A stretch of 64,000 bases of DNA from Isoetes taiwanensis (GCA_021234155.1 JAJEKV010000054.1:2955702-3019701), one strand, 5' to 3'. Shown: positions 22,264 through 33,913, counted from the first letter of the stretch. Made by a program: numbers and translations. The notes: generated from the sequence alone by a model not told the origin.

Positions 22264-23061
22264 ACCTGCATTGTGGGTCTCATGTTTGAACTGCCTAACC
22301 GACAAGATAGACAGAGCATCGGGCTATGGCGACCCCCAAGTGGTGAAGCCCTCCAAGTCCGGCAGCAGTAGAGACTCACAAACACAAACAGAATGCCCTT
22401 GCATAATTGATGTAGAAGCCTGTGACATAGCCGCATTGCTTAGGGTTTTAGGTTTAGAATAAGGGGCAAACCGTTCTTCTCACTGTGTTCTTCAAGCATC
22501 GTCAAAGTCTTGCATCTTCTTGCTATGTTCTTTAGCTCCGGCAAACCTCTTCCATCCGATTTCTTACAGTTGAAGTGGTGCAGAGACTTAGTGGATCCCT
22601 TTATTTGCATGGAAGGAGGAGATTTTTTAATATTCAGTGAGATATTGTTTTCAAACTTTTGAGATATTGTTTTCAAAGTTTTCTCTGATATAAAGATTTG
22701 AAGGAGCCTGGATTATCCAAGCCTATTGCTCTTTCTGAACTATTTTCTTCGTATTTCTATTCTTTGCAGGGGTTTTGTTACAAAACGAGCTAATATATTG
22801 TAGAAAGATATAGCTCGATGGCTCTGATATCTATTATGTAATCTCTGGATTTGTGGTAGAAATATGTGGAACGATGGTTCTGACATCTATTATGTGGATC
22901 TGTGGTAGAAATATGTGTAGTGAGATGATTGATGATTGATTTGAGTACAAGAACTGGTTGAACTAACTTACCGTAATCCTACTGAAAAGCATTGCAGTTG
23001 GTTAGAACAAGTTGCCACAACACGGTTCTTTACTTGATTTCATGAATTAACCCTTATTTTT
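22264..23061. other. No recognisable gene
   Basis: Includes a short duplication TGAGATATTGTTTTCAAA near 22638-22678 and duplicated TCTATTATGT...CTGTGGTAGAAATATGTG near 22830-22915. Open frames on both strands are short and unrecognised. Confidence 0.4.
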
Positions 23062-23091
23062 TGCAAGGTTTTTGATCGGCCTAAAATATTT

Positions 23092-23280
23092 TTGTTTGTT
23101 CGCAGACCGGGAGGCAACATCAACCTTGTGTCTATTTGGACAGAGGGCCAGAGTTGTGCTGCCCTGAAGGCAACTGGGCGTTGCACTTACCATTTTGGCA
23201 GTGGTTCAGATAACATGCTAGTAAAGATTTGGTCATCGGAGACGGGACTTTGTTTGCACATCAGTCACCAATCGATTGGA
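23092..23280 (+). pseudogene. WD40-repeat fragment, BRWD/PHIP-like
   Basis: A single WD40 blade is visible: ATGRC, GSGSDNMLVKIWSSETGLCL. Plant bromodomain-WD proteins of the BRWD/PHIP type have a similar blade, with TGR, GSDDRLVKIWS and ETAFCL. The sequence before and after does not continue the propeller. It is an isolated exon piece with no partner blades, directly upstream of another gene fragment. The family assignment is tentative, but a WD40 blade is likely. Confidence 0.5.
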
Positions 23281-23379
23281 AGTCAATGCTTTGGACTCTC
23301 GAAGAACTAATATGCATTCAGGTTACTCTATTAGCTTAAATTCATAAGATGCATATCACATTTCTTCCGTTACTCGCAG

Positions 23380-23820
23380 GGCTCTTGCTTCCAGAACAAG
23401 ATATTCCAGTGTGATGGATTCCCTAGACATTGTTGTTGATATGTATGACTGCGTAGACCCAACTCGCACTGCTCGTTTTGACATTGTTCTTGAGGTGAAT
23501 GTTTTTTCTTTAAGATAATAAAAACTATTAGTTATTGAAAAACTTAGAAGGGATGATGGAACTAAATGGCCATTTGCTGGGGTTGTATTACTCAATATAG
23601 ACATAAAGAGTGGTCATCTAACGATTTCTTCCATGCCTATGTGTGCTCCATCACAACTATTGTAATTAAACGTAATTCTCATTCATTTCTATTAGCATTT
23701 GCAAATAAGCAATCAGCTTAGACCTTAAGAAGTAACTTTTTGCTTGGGCAGGGTGTATTGAAAGCAAAACAAGCAGCAATGGCCACAGATTTCAGATCTC
23801 TTGACGAATCATGTATTGTA
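23380..23820 (+). pseudogene. Queuine tRNA-ribosyltransferase fragment (two exons)
   Basis: The exon at 23380-23494 contains DIVVDMYDCVDPTRTARF, and the exon from 23752 contains GVLKAKQAAMATDFRSLD. Both match the conserved C-terminal part of the catalytic subunit (family pattern DMYDCV-PTRTARFG ... EGVLKLK...ADDFRPID). The GT-AG intron between them is in phase 0, as in a real gene. The enzyme exchanges guanine for queuine at position 34 of certain tRNAs. About 60 of some 400 residues remain. The residues between DIVV and DMYD are deleted, and the zinc-binding Cys cluster that should follow is corrupted. It lies beside the WD40 piece, consistent with capture of unrelated exons or decay of two neighbours. 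Confidence 0.72.
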
Positions 23821-24160
23821 TGGTATGCATCATATCCGTGGTTCTATGGCTGTAGTTACGTAAGGTTTTTTATTATGGTGTTGCTCTACGAGTTGGGTTA
23901 TTGAAGAACTATTTGCTATTGAAGTGAAGACCAAAGAAAGAAAGATAGATAGATAGAGGAGAAGAAGTGGATCCACTTCGAAGCTCCAAAAAGACAATCC
24001 TTACAATAAGCTCCCACTAGCTACTTCATAAACCTCCCAAGAAAATGGTGAGAAATCACTAATACGACATTTCATTTTTGGAAAATTCAGACGATATGTC
24101 ATACGCATAATTACAGACAAGCTATAAGTATTCTACGCATCGGAACCCTAGCGTGTTGTA

Positions 24161-24193
24161 TAGGGGAATGGAGGACCAACCTCCATTCCCCTA
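24161..24193. other. Perfect 14-bp hairpin
   Basis: TAGGGGAATGGAGG (24161-24174), 5-nt loop ACCAA, CCTCCATTCCCCTA (24180-24193). It is followed within 15 bp by another AATGGGGGAG. No T-tract or CTRR end follows, so I do not call it a terminator or Helitron end. Confidence 0.85.
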
Positions 24194-24354
24194 CAAAATA
24201 GAAATGGGGGAGTCAGGCAGAAACAGAGTTTTAAAATCTGTGAAACAGAGTTTTAGGCAAAGATCTGTGAAACCTTAAACCTTAAATCTGAGAAATGGTT
24301 GAGTCGAGGCAAAAACAGAGCTTAGGATCTGTAAAACAGTGTTTAAGGCAAAAA

Positions 24355-24515
24355 TATGAGGACCTGCGAACTGCTCAAACTGCTCGAAGACCTGCGAACT
24401 GCTTGAAAACCTGAAGACCTGAAAAATCTGCGAACTGCTTGAAAAATCTGAAAAATCTGCGAACTGCTTGAAACATCTGAAGACCTGCGAACTGCTTGAA
24501 AACCTGCGAAATCTT
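24355..24515. repeat. Tandem array of ~10-24-bp units
   Basis: Repeated CTGCGAACTGCT(T/C)GAAAA and GA(A/C)GACCTG / GAAAAATCTG units fill the segment. The period varies by multiples of about 10-12 bp. It lies just before the ferredoxin gene, possibly in its promoter or distal upstream region. Opposite-strand frames give a Phe/Ser-rich string of no meaning. Confidence 0.85.
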
Positions 24516-24745
24516 AAACTTGTGTGGAAGATGCGGCAAGAAACCTGTGATCTTGTGTCGAAGATGCGGCGGTGTGGAGCTCCAAGAACCCTAAAACAAG
24601 AACCTAAAACCTGCGCCGCCGGTCGATCAGAATGCACGAACCCTATTTCCATTCCGTGATATTGGCGGGTGCCACGTGTCACCCTGAGAATGGGCGCCAG
24701 GGAATAATGACGACCCCATTTCTATTTTGTTGCCGGAGTAAGTAC

Positions 24746-26837
24746 ATGGTTGGACGAGTTGTATCGCTATGGCCGAGAGCTATCTCGGCGATGCGTGGTG
24801 TTGGCAGGCATCTCCAACAATTCCACCACCAGCAGCGGCATCACTATCACATCCCCGCGGATAGCAGAATTGAACGGAGATTCAACGTTGGGCAAGGTAT
24901 GACCTAGTCTTTCAATACTATGACATTTGTCTAATGGGCCCTTGTAGAACCTAGAATCAGTTTCTGCTTTATCTCTTGTGTAGTGACAAGATTATGAAGA
25001 TGACCACCTAGTAGTCAGGTGTCTTTATCTTAAAATAGGTGCTTTAGAAGAATCTATGACGCCTGTTATGATAAAGCTAGATATATTAGACAATGAAATT
25101 AAAATGGACAGATAGTTATGCTTGGAATTGTTGATCATCTTTTGCATTTTTGGTGTTTTTCTGATCTAAAACCTTAGAATTTCTGCATAGCTTGCTTAGC
25201 TATTTGGTATACATGACCCTCAGACGTGGTCCCTGAGACTCTGTCTGCATTTCTTAGATATTTCTCTTTGGCAGTCTACTTGATATTCTTTAGTTGTTAT
25301 TGCTGCATTTTGTGCATATGGTGATAGATCATGCATAGTTGATTTTCTCGTTCTTTTCTGTCAGCTCTTCATCCTTGGCAGCGGCGTCCGTTTTCATTCG
25401 AGAAACCTGAGAAACCTGATAGTGAAACGTTGGTACCCACTTCATCCTTTTCACAAGAATTTTGTTGTTTTTTAAAGTGAATAACAACTTAGAAAAACTT
25501 TTATTACTCGGGGTAAGGGTCTACACAGAGTTCTCTATCTGATGTCTTAAGATTAAATCAGAAACCCTTCTACGCAGTACATGAGTTTTTTTTCTCGGAT
25601 AATACCAGTGCTTATTTCAACACATATTCTTCAGAATAATAGATGGCTTGAAAGAAACTTAGGGAACTTTAGGTGTATCATGCATGCTGTTCAGGAGTTT
25701 GTCAGTCGACTTAGGGCATGGAAATAATCATGCAAACCCCATTTTTTGTTTCCTTAGCGTAACGACTGAATAAATATTTATGGATTCAGACTATTGTGAT
25801 ATCTTGAACACAACTACTTGGCTTAGAAACTGCATGTTAAACAGTCTGGATTATCCAATGTAAAATCTTTCTAAGCATTATATGGACTTTCGTTTAGCCT
25901 CCCTGGTTATTGCAAAGTGTTGGAATGGAGTTAAGGATCTGTGTTGGGGAAGGTCACTCCTTTGAGAATATTTATATCTTACTTGACAATTATATAGCGA
26001 GAACACATAGAACGCATTATGCTGATGTTATCCATTATATGAGAACCCATAGCACAATTGATACGCCTTATCAAACAACGGAGTTTTGTTAGATAGTTCA
26101 AACAATGGCGATTTAAGAGAAATGGTCATAATGTCCATGAGCCCATTAAATTTTAATGGTGCCTAATAGATTTAGAATTGGCCTTCTAAGCGATTCTTGT
26201 ATTCTCTGCAGCATTTCGGTGACTTTTATCAATAAAGATGGGAGTGAAAAGACCATACAGGTACCTGTAGGCATGTCAATGCTAGAAGCTGCTCATCAAA
26301 ATGATATTGAGCTTGAAGGTGAGCTTGGTCATAACATATTGGGGATAGATGATTTGCCCTCTTTTAGCTTATATTTTACCATTATACAGGTGCATGTGAG
26401 GGGTCCTTAGCTTGCTCCACATGCCACGTGATAGTAATGGTAATCTTGGTACCCTACACAATGTGTTAGTGTGTGAAGTGTGTTTAGTGATAGGCATGTT
26501 TAATCGTTTTGTTATATTGCATCTACTTTTCTTCACAATGAGTTTTATTATCGCCACCATAATCTTTCAGGACGAAGACTTTTATGCAAAACTACCAGAG
26601 CCAGTTGATGAGGAAAATGACATGCTTGATTTGGCTTTTGGACTGACAGAAACGTAAGTATTTGCATTGTTCAGGCTCTGTATTGTTATGATGTTATGAT
26701 AATTGTTCGTTGCCACTTGCAGTTCTCGGCTTGGTTGTCAAGTAATTGCCAAGCCTGAGCTTGATGGGATTCGGCTCGTCCTTCCTGTTGCGACCAGAAA
26801 TTTTGCTGTTGATGGGCATGTTCCAAAACCGCATTGA
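24746..26837 (+). CDS. MFDX: Mitochondrial [2Fe-2S] ferredoxin (adrenodoxin type)
   Basis: Six exons: 24746-24896, 25365-25428, 26212-26318, 26390-26439, 26571-26653 and 26723-26837, totalling 570 nt and 189 residues in one frame. The N-terminus, MVGRVVSLWPRAISAMRG followed by Arg/His-rich sequence, looks like a mitochondrial presequence. The ferredoxin fold starts at ISVTFINKDGSEKTIQVPVG. The cluster cysteines are in ACEGSLACSTC (exon 4), with the fourth in RLGCQV (exon 6). The acidic stretch PEPVDEENDMLDLAF is the usual partner-binding helix. The C-terminus PVATRNFAVDGHVPKPH is typical of plant homologues. The family carries electrons in the matrix from adrenodoxin-type reductase, for Fe-S cluster assembly and biotin synthesis. 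An in-frame ATG 39 bp upstream (24707) is an alternative start. Exon phases all agree, so the gene looks functional. Confidence 0.93.
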
Positions 26838-27700
26838 TAAATGTTTTTTTCTGTAGCTTGGTGCATCTGGAATTGAGAATGTGAGTTTATATTATGCTGA
26901 TGACAACCTTGGGGCCTCCTTATACAATTGGGATCAGAAAAAGGCGTTGTGTAAGAAGCTTGCATAGGCTTCAAAATATGATTTGGCTAAAGTTTTTCCT
27001 GTACTTTATAATACATGAACAGGTGGGTCAGTCCTTTACTGTATATTATAATTGTCAATTCATTTATTGGCTTTGTGTGACCTTGGCAACGCCGAAGATC
27101 CTGTTACAGACGAAAGTGTTTAGATCAAAAGACCCAATGTCTGCTTGAAGTATGCTATATTGAATTGTTGATGAAAGAGACTAAAAATCTAATGATGCAA
27201 GAAATTCAGCACACGAAGTCTCTTGGAAATGGGGATATCTATAAATAGTAAGAAACATTCAAAAACCCTATAGATGATCAAAATTGAACCAACTTTTTCT
27301 CACCCAACTTATACTGATGGTCCAGATTGAGATAATGTTTTTGTGTTGATCCACTATTCACTATTTATCATGGTGCACAATCCTCCCCAAATAAGAGAAG
27401 GAAGTCCCGCCGCCACTCTTTCACTAAATACACTGCTAAGGTATAGGGCTTTCTATAGAAAATTTTGAACTTTTAGGCCTGAGGTGCTTGTGATTGACTA
27501 GTTAAATGCTGGTTGCTAGAGTCAATGAGCATTCTATTAGTGCCAAGGGAGAACGGAGACTAGCAAGGTTCTTGTATTCAGAGATTTGATTTATTCGTAA
27601 GGAAGTGGGAAGGTTGAAATGTTAAAGGGTGTATTTAGAATTTCCACACGTGCTATTAGAATTGTGCTAGTTGGGTGGGAGGGAGGGGGCCCAGTACCTA
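26838..27700. other. 3' flank of the ferredoxin gene; no gene recognised
   Basis: AT-rich, no supported coding region. The first part is presumably the ferredoxin 3' UTR. Confidence 0.4.
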
Positions 27701-27710
27701 GAAATATATC

Positions 27711-28163
27711 GGCTCAGGATAATCTTACCCTGGATTGAGGGATCCCGGAGGTGTGATCCCGGAGGACGGCATCCCGGGAGGACGTGTGATCCGGAGGACG
27801 GGATCCCCCTTACTGCGCAGTAACTGCACAAAAATCTGAACCCTTATAGGGAAAATCAGGGAAGTCTTTGTGTGGGTTTTTCTTGCTCGATTCTCCTCCA
27901 AATCGGATGGCGCTTGTGCTAGGGTGGTCGGAATCAGTGGGAGGATAGGATTAGGTATCAGCGGAGGAGGAAGGAGGGCGAGCGCCGCAGCGATGGCGCT
28001 GCCCCAATCTTGCCAAAAAATGGCCTACGAACTGCGCAGTAGCCTTTAACTGTGCAGTTAACGGCGGGATCCCGTCCTCTGGGATCACACGTCCTCCCGG
28101 GATGCCGTCCTCCGGGATCACACCTCCGGGATCCCTCAATCCAGGGTAAGATTATCCTGAGCC
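27711..28163. mobile_element. MITE with ~100-bp inverted repeats and a 10-bp target duplication (Mutator-like)
   Basis: The 453-bp element starts GGCTCAGGATAATCTTACCC, with its exact reverse complement at 28144-28163. The inverted similarity continues for about 100 bp (27711-27807 with about 28068-28163) through GGATCCCGGAGGTGTGATCC-type GC-rich segments. Both flanks carry GAAATATATC (27701-27710 and 28164-28173), an 8-10-bp target duplication depending on where the palindromic C/G edge is drawn. Long arms plus a 9-11-bp duplication fit a Mutator-like non-autonomous element; an 8-bp duplication would instead suggest hAT. The arms are GC-rich in an AT-rich region, and no coding capacity is seen. 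Confidence 0.88.
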
Positions 28164-28173
28164 GAAATATATC

Positions 28174-28439
28174 CATGAGCTAGAAAGTGGGAAGGTCGCA
28201 GTATTCAATTAATTGGAATGATAAAGTTTGCACTTATAATTCTTTCCTAGAGATTGGATCCTCCAGAGGAGGATATAAAACTTGCCAAGCCTTCTGCCTA
28301 CGAATGATATTTCATCAAATATAAATATCATGAATAAACATGACCACCTTTGTTTTAGAATTATACATCCTGTAAGCCTTGGGTGAGGAGTTGTAACCAA
28401 CTATGATATACTTGATACTCTATTATGCATTTCCTGCGC
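28174..28439. other. No recognisable gene
   Basis: Short spacer between the MITE and the copia remnant. It may belong to the copia element but shows no readable motif. Confidence 0.35.
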
Positions 28440-29035
28440 TTTTATTTATGGATGTGAACGTACCCAAGGCATCTAAAGATTTGCCAATGTGCCAATGAAG
28501 GTAACTTCTTGTAGAACACTTCATATGTGGACTTCCATTCAGAGAAGTTATTAGAGGCAATTTTGAATATACACTATTGTTGGAATTGCTTCAGCTCAAA
28601 AGGAAAGGCATAGGCCACTTGTTTGAAACATGCTTCTTGCATTCCCAACTAAAATCCACATTTTTTCACTCCAAGACCCCATTTTGTTGTGGAGAATAGG
28701 GGGCAGTTAATTGTCTTTGGGTGCCCAAGTCAGTGCAAAAGTGCGTAAAGGATTTAAAGATATATTCACCATCATTTTCTAATTTGAGCATTGAATTTAC
28801 ATGTCTGTTTGTGTTTTGACAAGTGCTTGCAACTCCTTGAATGCTTGCAATGCTCCTGATTTCTCTTGATTTCCTTAAAGAATATAGACAAAGGTGAATT
28901 TAGAGAAATTATCGATGAATATAATGAAATACTTAGCTCCATTTCAACACATTATTTTTTATTCGCCAATGTCGATATGAACTAGCCCCAATTGTGCAAT
29001 AGCCTTAGACTCACTCTTCTTTGGAAATGGTAGCT
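28440..29035 (-). pseudogene. Ty1/copia retrotransposon integrase remnant
   Basis: On the minus strand, pieces of a copia integrase appear in order from about 29030 down: a QLGLVHIDIGE segment, YFIIFIDNFSKFTFVYI, ALQAFKELQALVKTQTD, RQLTAPYSPQQNGV and finally FYKKLPSLAHWQIFRCLGYV near 28460. These match the copia pattern of LVHxD, FIDDFSR, TAPYSPQQNGV and FGCxAYVH. There are stops and frameshifts between the segments, and no LTRs or reverse transcriptase were recognised nearby. It is a dead fragment in opposite orientation to the gypsy element that follows. Confidence 0.75.
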
Positions 29036-29879
29036 GATGTTGTTTTATATATTTGGATTCAAATATGAATAGTGGTTAAATTTCACTTACGAAGATATTG
29101 AATGATTCTAACAATACTCGAATTGCTCAAAGATTTTTGCTATAAGAGTCCCCGGCAAGTTGTTGATTTTCTGTTGTAATAAGTGAAAAGTAACCCATTT
29201 TACTTATATGACTCAGTAGGAGATGTCTGCGGGTTGAACTAAAGGTAATAAGATGTTGAAGAATATAAGCACCTGTTGGATCTCCTTGTATTACCCAGTT
29301 GAACAGATCTTCGATGAGTATCCTGCACTAGTTGCATTGATGGATAAGGTATATGTAAAAAAAACAAAACAGGAGATGAAGAAGGCTTTTAACAGGTAAT
29401 GCAAATTGAATTGACCATTAATTCATGGCATTGATTTATTGTGTAAAAGTGACTTTAATTTGTTGCATTTCTCATATACAGATATGCTGCCAATGCTTCT
29501 ACAAATGCACCATGTATATCTCAGAATGTATCAACATAAGGAAGTTGTCATGCCATGCCTTGTTTGTATACAATGGTTCCTACAGTGCCATCCATCTACT
29601 TTGATAATCTAGACCTCTTATTTGACAACTTTATATTTTATTTTACATGCTCTCCTGTAGATAGCTAATGCTAAAGTAAATCTATCTTTCAGTAATATGG
29701 TTTTAAAATATTCTCTCATTACTTTGATATTATTAACTTGATTGCCGAGAAAAATCGCCCTCATTTCTAGGGAAACTATAAGAAAATAAAAAAGAAATCG
29801 CCTTTTAGAAAACTCTTGGGAGTTCTTTTATCGCCAATTTCTATAGTTTGGGTATGTGTGGACGACGATAAAGTCATCC
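29036..29879. other. Unresolved region
   Basis: Possible small exon-like pieces: QIFDEYPALVALMDK (about 29308-29350) followed by GTATATG, a piece ending AACAG|GTAATG near 29395, and one beginning after a CAG near 29480. I do not recognise the protein, and no longer frame connects them. Confidence 0.3.
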
Positions 29880-30059
29880 CTAGTTCAAGTATATCAACAG
29901 TTGCATTCAGATAATAAGAGCTTTAGAGAGTGGGTTTCTTCACATGAAGCTGCTTCCAGCTTGGGATTGAGGCCATCAGAGCCTAAAATTAACTTGCCTG
30001 GGAGAGAGGAGCTCTAGAATTGTAAGACCTCGTTGCTTTTACTATTGAGCTTCAGGCGT

Positions 30060-30350
30060 GTTTTGGAGATACAAATCGGCAGCATACAACTGTTACGAAA
30101 CTCAACAATCTCAGGCAAGGTTCTCGTCCAACTTTGAGATATGCATCAGAATTTCATCAAATTGCTATAGATACTACCTACGATGATGTTGCGCTTTGAG
30201 ATTGTTTTTGGAGGGACTTACGTGAGGACGTCAAAATATGTTGCTATCTATGGAGGATCCCAAGACTAGAAGAGGCCACTAAATTGAAGTTCGATGTGAT
30301 AATCGTCTGTTTGAACACAGACAAGAAAGACATCATCAGACCTTTTTTTT
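30060..30350 (+). pseudogene. Ty3/gypsy gag remnant
   Basis: The conserved gag capsid core is readable: LRQGSRPTLRYASEFHQ, IDTTYDDVAL, then a stop, then FWRDLREDVK. This matches the plant gypsy pattern of QG...Y...F..L......W....L...F..GL..DV. The zinc-knuckle region is represented at best by a short piece near 30490-30540. Coding is broken by a TGA near 30200. Confidence 0.65.
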
Positions 30351-30689
30351 TTCTTTCCAAAAGCACCTGTAGTACTAGTCTCTACTCCATCCAGCACTTC
30401 TGAGGCAGATAATCTAATGCCCATGCAGATCGCTCGTGCAGTTCGAGGACTCTTGTCGATGGCTGAGAAGCAGCATTGGAAGGAGGCTAATCTTTACCTC
30501 TACTGTGGAGGAACTGTCCATATTGCTCGTGGATATCCAATTAGTGCCCAATTCAATCGAAAAACTACAGGGGCCGATCTAATTAGTAGGAGTCTATCGA
30601 CGACTAGCCGACATTTCTCAGACTCCTCTCACAAGAGATGAAGCTTTTATTTTCTCTAGTAAGGTCAGTAAAGAATTTTTTATCTTAAT

Positions 30690-31018
30690 ATCATTACAAT
30701 CAGAAGTTTGGAAGTTGGATACATTGGCGCAACTCGATGCATTGGCACAACTCGATAGTGGTGCGAATGCTTGTCTTATGGATAGTGCATTTGCTTCTAC
30801 GCATATCATCCCTAGAACGAGGCTCAAATATCATAGTTCTATTGGTGTGATTAATGGACGTGAGATCTTCTCGAGCGCAATCACAGAATATACTGAAACT
30901 CTTTGGGTTCTATTCGAGGAAGCTTCTTGTATCATTTCCTTCAATCTCATCGCTAGCCCACATGCACCAGTAGTCTTGGGTCTTCCCTGGCTCGAGTTGC
31001 ATAACCCACATATTGATT
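30690..31018 (+). pseudogene. Ty3/gypsy aspartic protease remnant
   Basis: LDSGANACLMDSAFA gives the D-S-G-A catalytic loop of retropepsins, and the stretch ends in VLGLPWLELHNPHID, the usual lead-in to reverse transcriptase. The frame stays open for about 100 residues, then ends at TGA. The first part holds a duplicated 15-bp unit (ATTGGC(G/A)CAACTCGATG). Confidence 0.75.
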
Positions 31019-31739
31019 GACACTCTAGATCTTTCTTCTTTGTTGGTTCTAGATCTAGTCCCAGTTTGTCTGCAGGGCATAAGCATGTGTACAATATACC
31101 TCAAAAAGTATTATTTGGGACCATAAAACTATCTAAAAAAGTACTCAACACTGGATACTGGGTACTTATATGATGTCTTAATAAGTGTTAAATTGGATTC
31201 ATCTATTTTCACCTCCAACTGTCTTTATCTTGACCTTGAAAATTAATGTGTTTTTAACTTTTATTTTGAATTTTTGAACTAGTTTGCAATAGGAAGAACA
31301 AGAAAACAATACCCATTTCTGAAGTACCCAGTGTAGGTTCTTTGGCATGTTAAAAAAATGGACACCTATAATATGCTTATGCCCTGCAGTTCCTGCCTTT
31401 GCGCCTGCATCTACTCCAGTCCGTACAATATCATGGACCCCTGATCCTGCTCTTGCTCTTGCTCATGTTCTAGTTTACGTTTCTGCTCCATGTCCTGATC
31501 CCATTTTTGTCTCTACTTCAGTTCATATTTTAGATGATGCCCCAGCTCTTGTTTCAGTCCTTGCTCCAGTTCCTGCTCCTGCCTAGTCCCTGCGCCAGCT
31601 CCAGCTCCTATCCAACCTTTTATTCCCATAGAAGCTTCATCCCAGTCATGCCCTCAACTCTGCATCTCGAAGATTTCTATCCACAAGTTTTTCGATGTTT
31701 TTAACAAGATCAAAGTCAGCAAGCTTCCAGAGCATCGTC

Positions 31740-32530
31740 CCTATAATTGCACAATTGATCTCCAGCCAAGGATGACCCCACCATATGGCCCTATCTATGG
31801 TTTATCACCAACAGAGTTGGAGGCTTTGCAGACCTATATCGAAGAGAATCTTGCAACTGAGATTTTTGACATTCTTAGTCACTTGCAGGGGCTCCTATCT
31901 TTTTTGTTTCCAAGAAGGACAGTTCTTTGCCGTTGGTTATGGATTACTGCATCCTCAATAAGATCATTGTATGCAATCGATATCTCTTCCTCTAATTCTA
32001 GAGTTACTTGAGTGGCTGAAGGCACATGATACTTCACCAAAATTGAACTTCGAGGAGTTTATAATCTTATTTGGATCAGGGAAGGTAATGAGTGGAAGAT
32101 AGCCTTCCGAACTCGGTACGACCATTTTGCATACACAGTCATGCCCTTCGGCCTTATCAGTGCTCCAACAATCTTTTAGCACATGGCTAATGATGTCTTT
32201 CACGAGTTTTTGGATCTTTTTGTTATCATCTATTTAGGTGATATTCTGATGTATTTGAAGGCTTTGGAAGAACATGAAGAACATGTCCAAAACCTCATTT
32301 AAAAGCTGCAGGAATATGGAATTTATGTCAAGATGAAGAAATGTCAGAATATTTTTGGTCTACTTGATTGCTCAACTCTCGCCAAGCCCAGTGGCATACT
32401 CAAGTTTTATCCTGCGTTGATTTCATGATCAAGTACCGTCCTGAAATTCTTTAAAGAAAGCCTGATGCCTTGTTTCGATGCTCCTACCTTGAGAAAACGC
32501 AAGTTATTCTTGTGCCTGATTAGTTCAAGC
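31740..32530 (+). pseudogene. Ty3/gypsy reverse transcriptase / RNase H remnant
   Basis: The N-terminal lead PPYGPIYGLSPTELEALQTY is clear, followed by damaged blocks, [13 protein letters not shown], and the active-site strand as IIYLGDILMY. The second position of the Y-x-D-D box is therefore mutated, with Gly replacing Asp. A stop interrupts directly after APTIF. A short RNase H tail (IKYRPEIL, KPDAL) precedes the integrase. Non-functional. Confidence 0.75.
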
Positions 32531-32559
32531 TTATGGCCACCACTTTGTTTGAGAGGTCC

Positions 32560-33500
32560 CATGATACAACCTTATTGGAGTCTATTCGGGCTTCTCTGCC
32601 CGTCGATCATTGGCTTAAGATGTATTTTCACATCTTGGCTCATCATCATCTTCTCAGCAAATGTAGTTGGACTATGATCGTTTTCAGATTTGAGATAGAA
32701 TCCTCTTCCGATGGGCTTCTGTATGTTCCAGATGTCGCTTCTAAGTTTCGAGTTCTCCAGATTGTCATGAATCACTTATGGTCGGACACTTTGGAGTAGC
32801 CAAGACTCTTGAACTTATTAGTCGTGAGTATTTTTGGAGTAGCCAAGACTCCTGAACTTATGAGTCGAGAGTATTGGTGGCCTGGGCTCTGCCATTCTAT
32901 CAAAGCTTTCATCCGATCCTGTAATATATACTGCTGAGCAAAGGTGTCGAGACATCTCCCCCATAGTCTTCTTCAATTGTTGTCTATTCCAAACGGACCT
33001 TGGAAGAATAATTTTATGGATTTCATTCAGGAGCTGCCACTCTTTCGGGGTCATGATGCCATCATGGTCGTTGTTGATCGCTTCTCTAAGATGGCTCATT
33101 TTATATTCAAATTCCGGGGGTTGCCAAACATTGTCATCAGTGATCGTGGACCTCAGTTTGTCGTAGGAATTTGGAAGCGACTTTTGGAGTCATTACATGT
33201 TGACCGTTGACCGACTTTCTGTCATTATCTAGAAAGTAATAGAGAAGCAAAGCACACTAATCAGTCTTTGGAGCAATATTTGAGATGCTTTATCAGTTAT
33301 TAGCAGGATAATTGGGTTGACTGACTCCCATTAACTGAGTTTGCCTATAATAACTCAATACATGTTTCCTCTGGCTAGACTCCAATCTTTATAAACTTTG
33401 ATCAGCATCCTTGTTGATTCTTTAGTGCTGCTGGATATGACTCTATCAATCCTAGCATTGAGTTTCGATTTGAAAAGCTCAAGACCCTTCAATCAATGAC
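32560..33500 (+). pseudogene. Ty3/gypsy integrase remnant
   Basis: Zinc-binding lead: REYWWPGLCHSIKAFIRSC. The core has PWKNNFMDFIQELP, MVVVDRFSKMAHFI and GLPNIVISDRGPQF, corresponding to the first two catalytic Asp regions of D,D-35-E. The region that should give Glu (33230-33260) is corrupted. A segment with GVAKTPELMSREY is partly duplicated at 32783-32870. Confidence 0.78.
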
Positions 33501-33699
33501 CTTATCTGGCTTCTTCATAGGGACCTTCATCTGCAATAGGCTTGACTATCATCGCCCTGGCCCGTACTAGATCACGACTTAGATTAGCAACGTGGCATTT
33601 TGGTTTGACTTCTCTCCAGTTGTTTGTCTCTATCAGGTATTTCATGTTTCTCTATTGAAGCCCTATACACTTAATCCCTTTCCGGATCGCGTTCCGGAA

Positions 33700-33897
33700 T
33701 TGATGGTCATGAGGAGTTTGAGGTTCGAGAGATTCTAGACTCTAAGTTTCTTTGCCGACGATTGTATTACCTTGTTGAATAGAAAGGTTACCTTCTGGAG
33801 CCTGCCGAGAATCTGACTAATGCTCTTGGTAAAATTGTAGAGTTCTACCACTGTTACCTAGATAAGCAAGTTCGAGTACTTCAGCTCCAACTCTGAG
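33700..33897 (+). pseudogene. Chromodomain-like C-terminus of the gypsy integrase
   Basis: EVREILDSKFLCRRLYYLVE, then a stop, then GYLLEPAENLTNALGKIVEF. This matches the chromodomain pattern (E-V-E-x-I-L-x-x-R ... Y-L-V-K-W-K-G-Y ... W-E-P-x-x-N-L) found at the end of chromovirus integrases. The aromatic W of WKGY is lost to the stop. Confidence 0.72.
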
Positions 33898-33913
33898 CAC
33901 TCGTCGCTGTCGT

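Noticed and set aside
24355-24515. Regular short repeats that could suggest a CRISPR array
   Set aside because: Units vary in length and have no unique spacers; the genome is eukaryotic.
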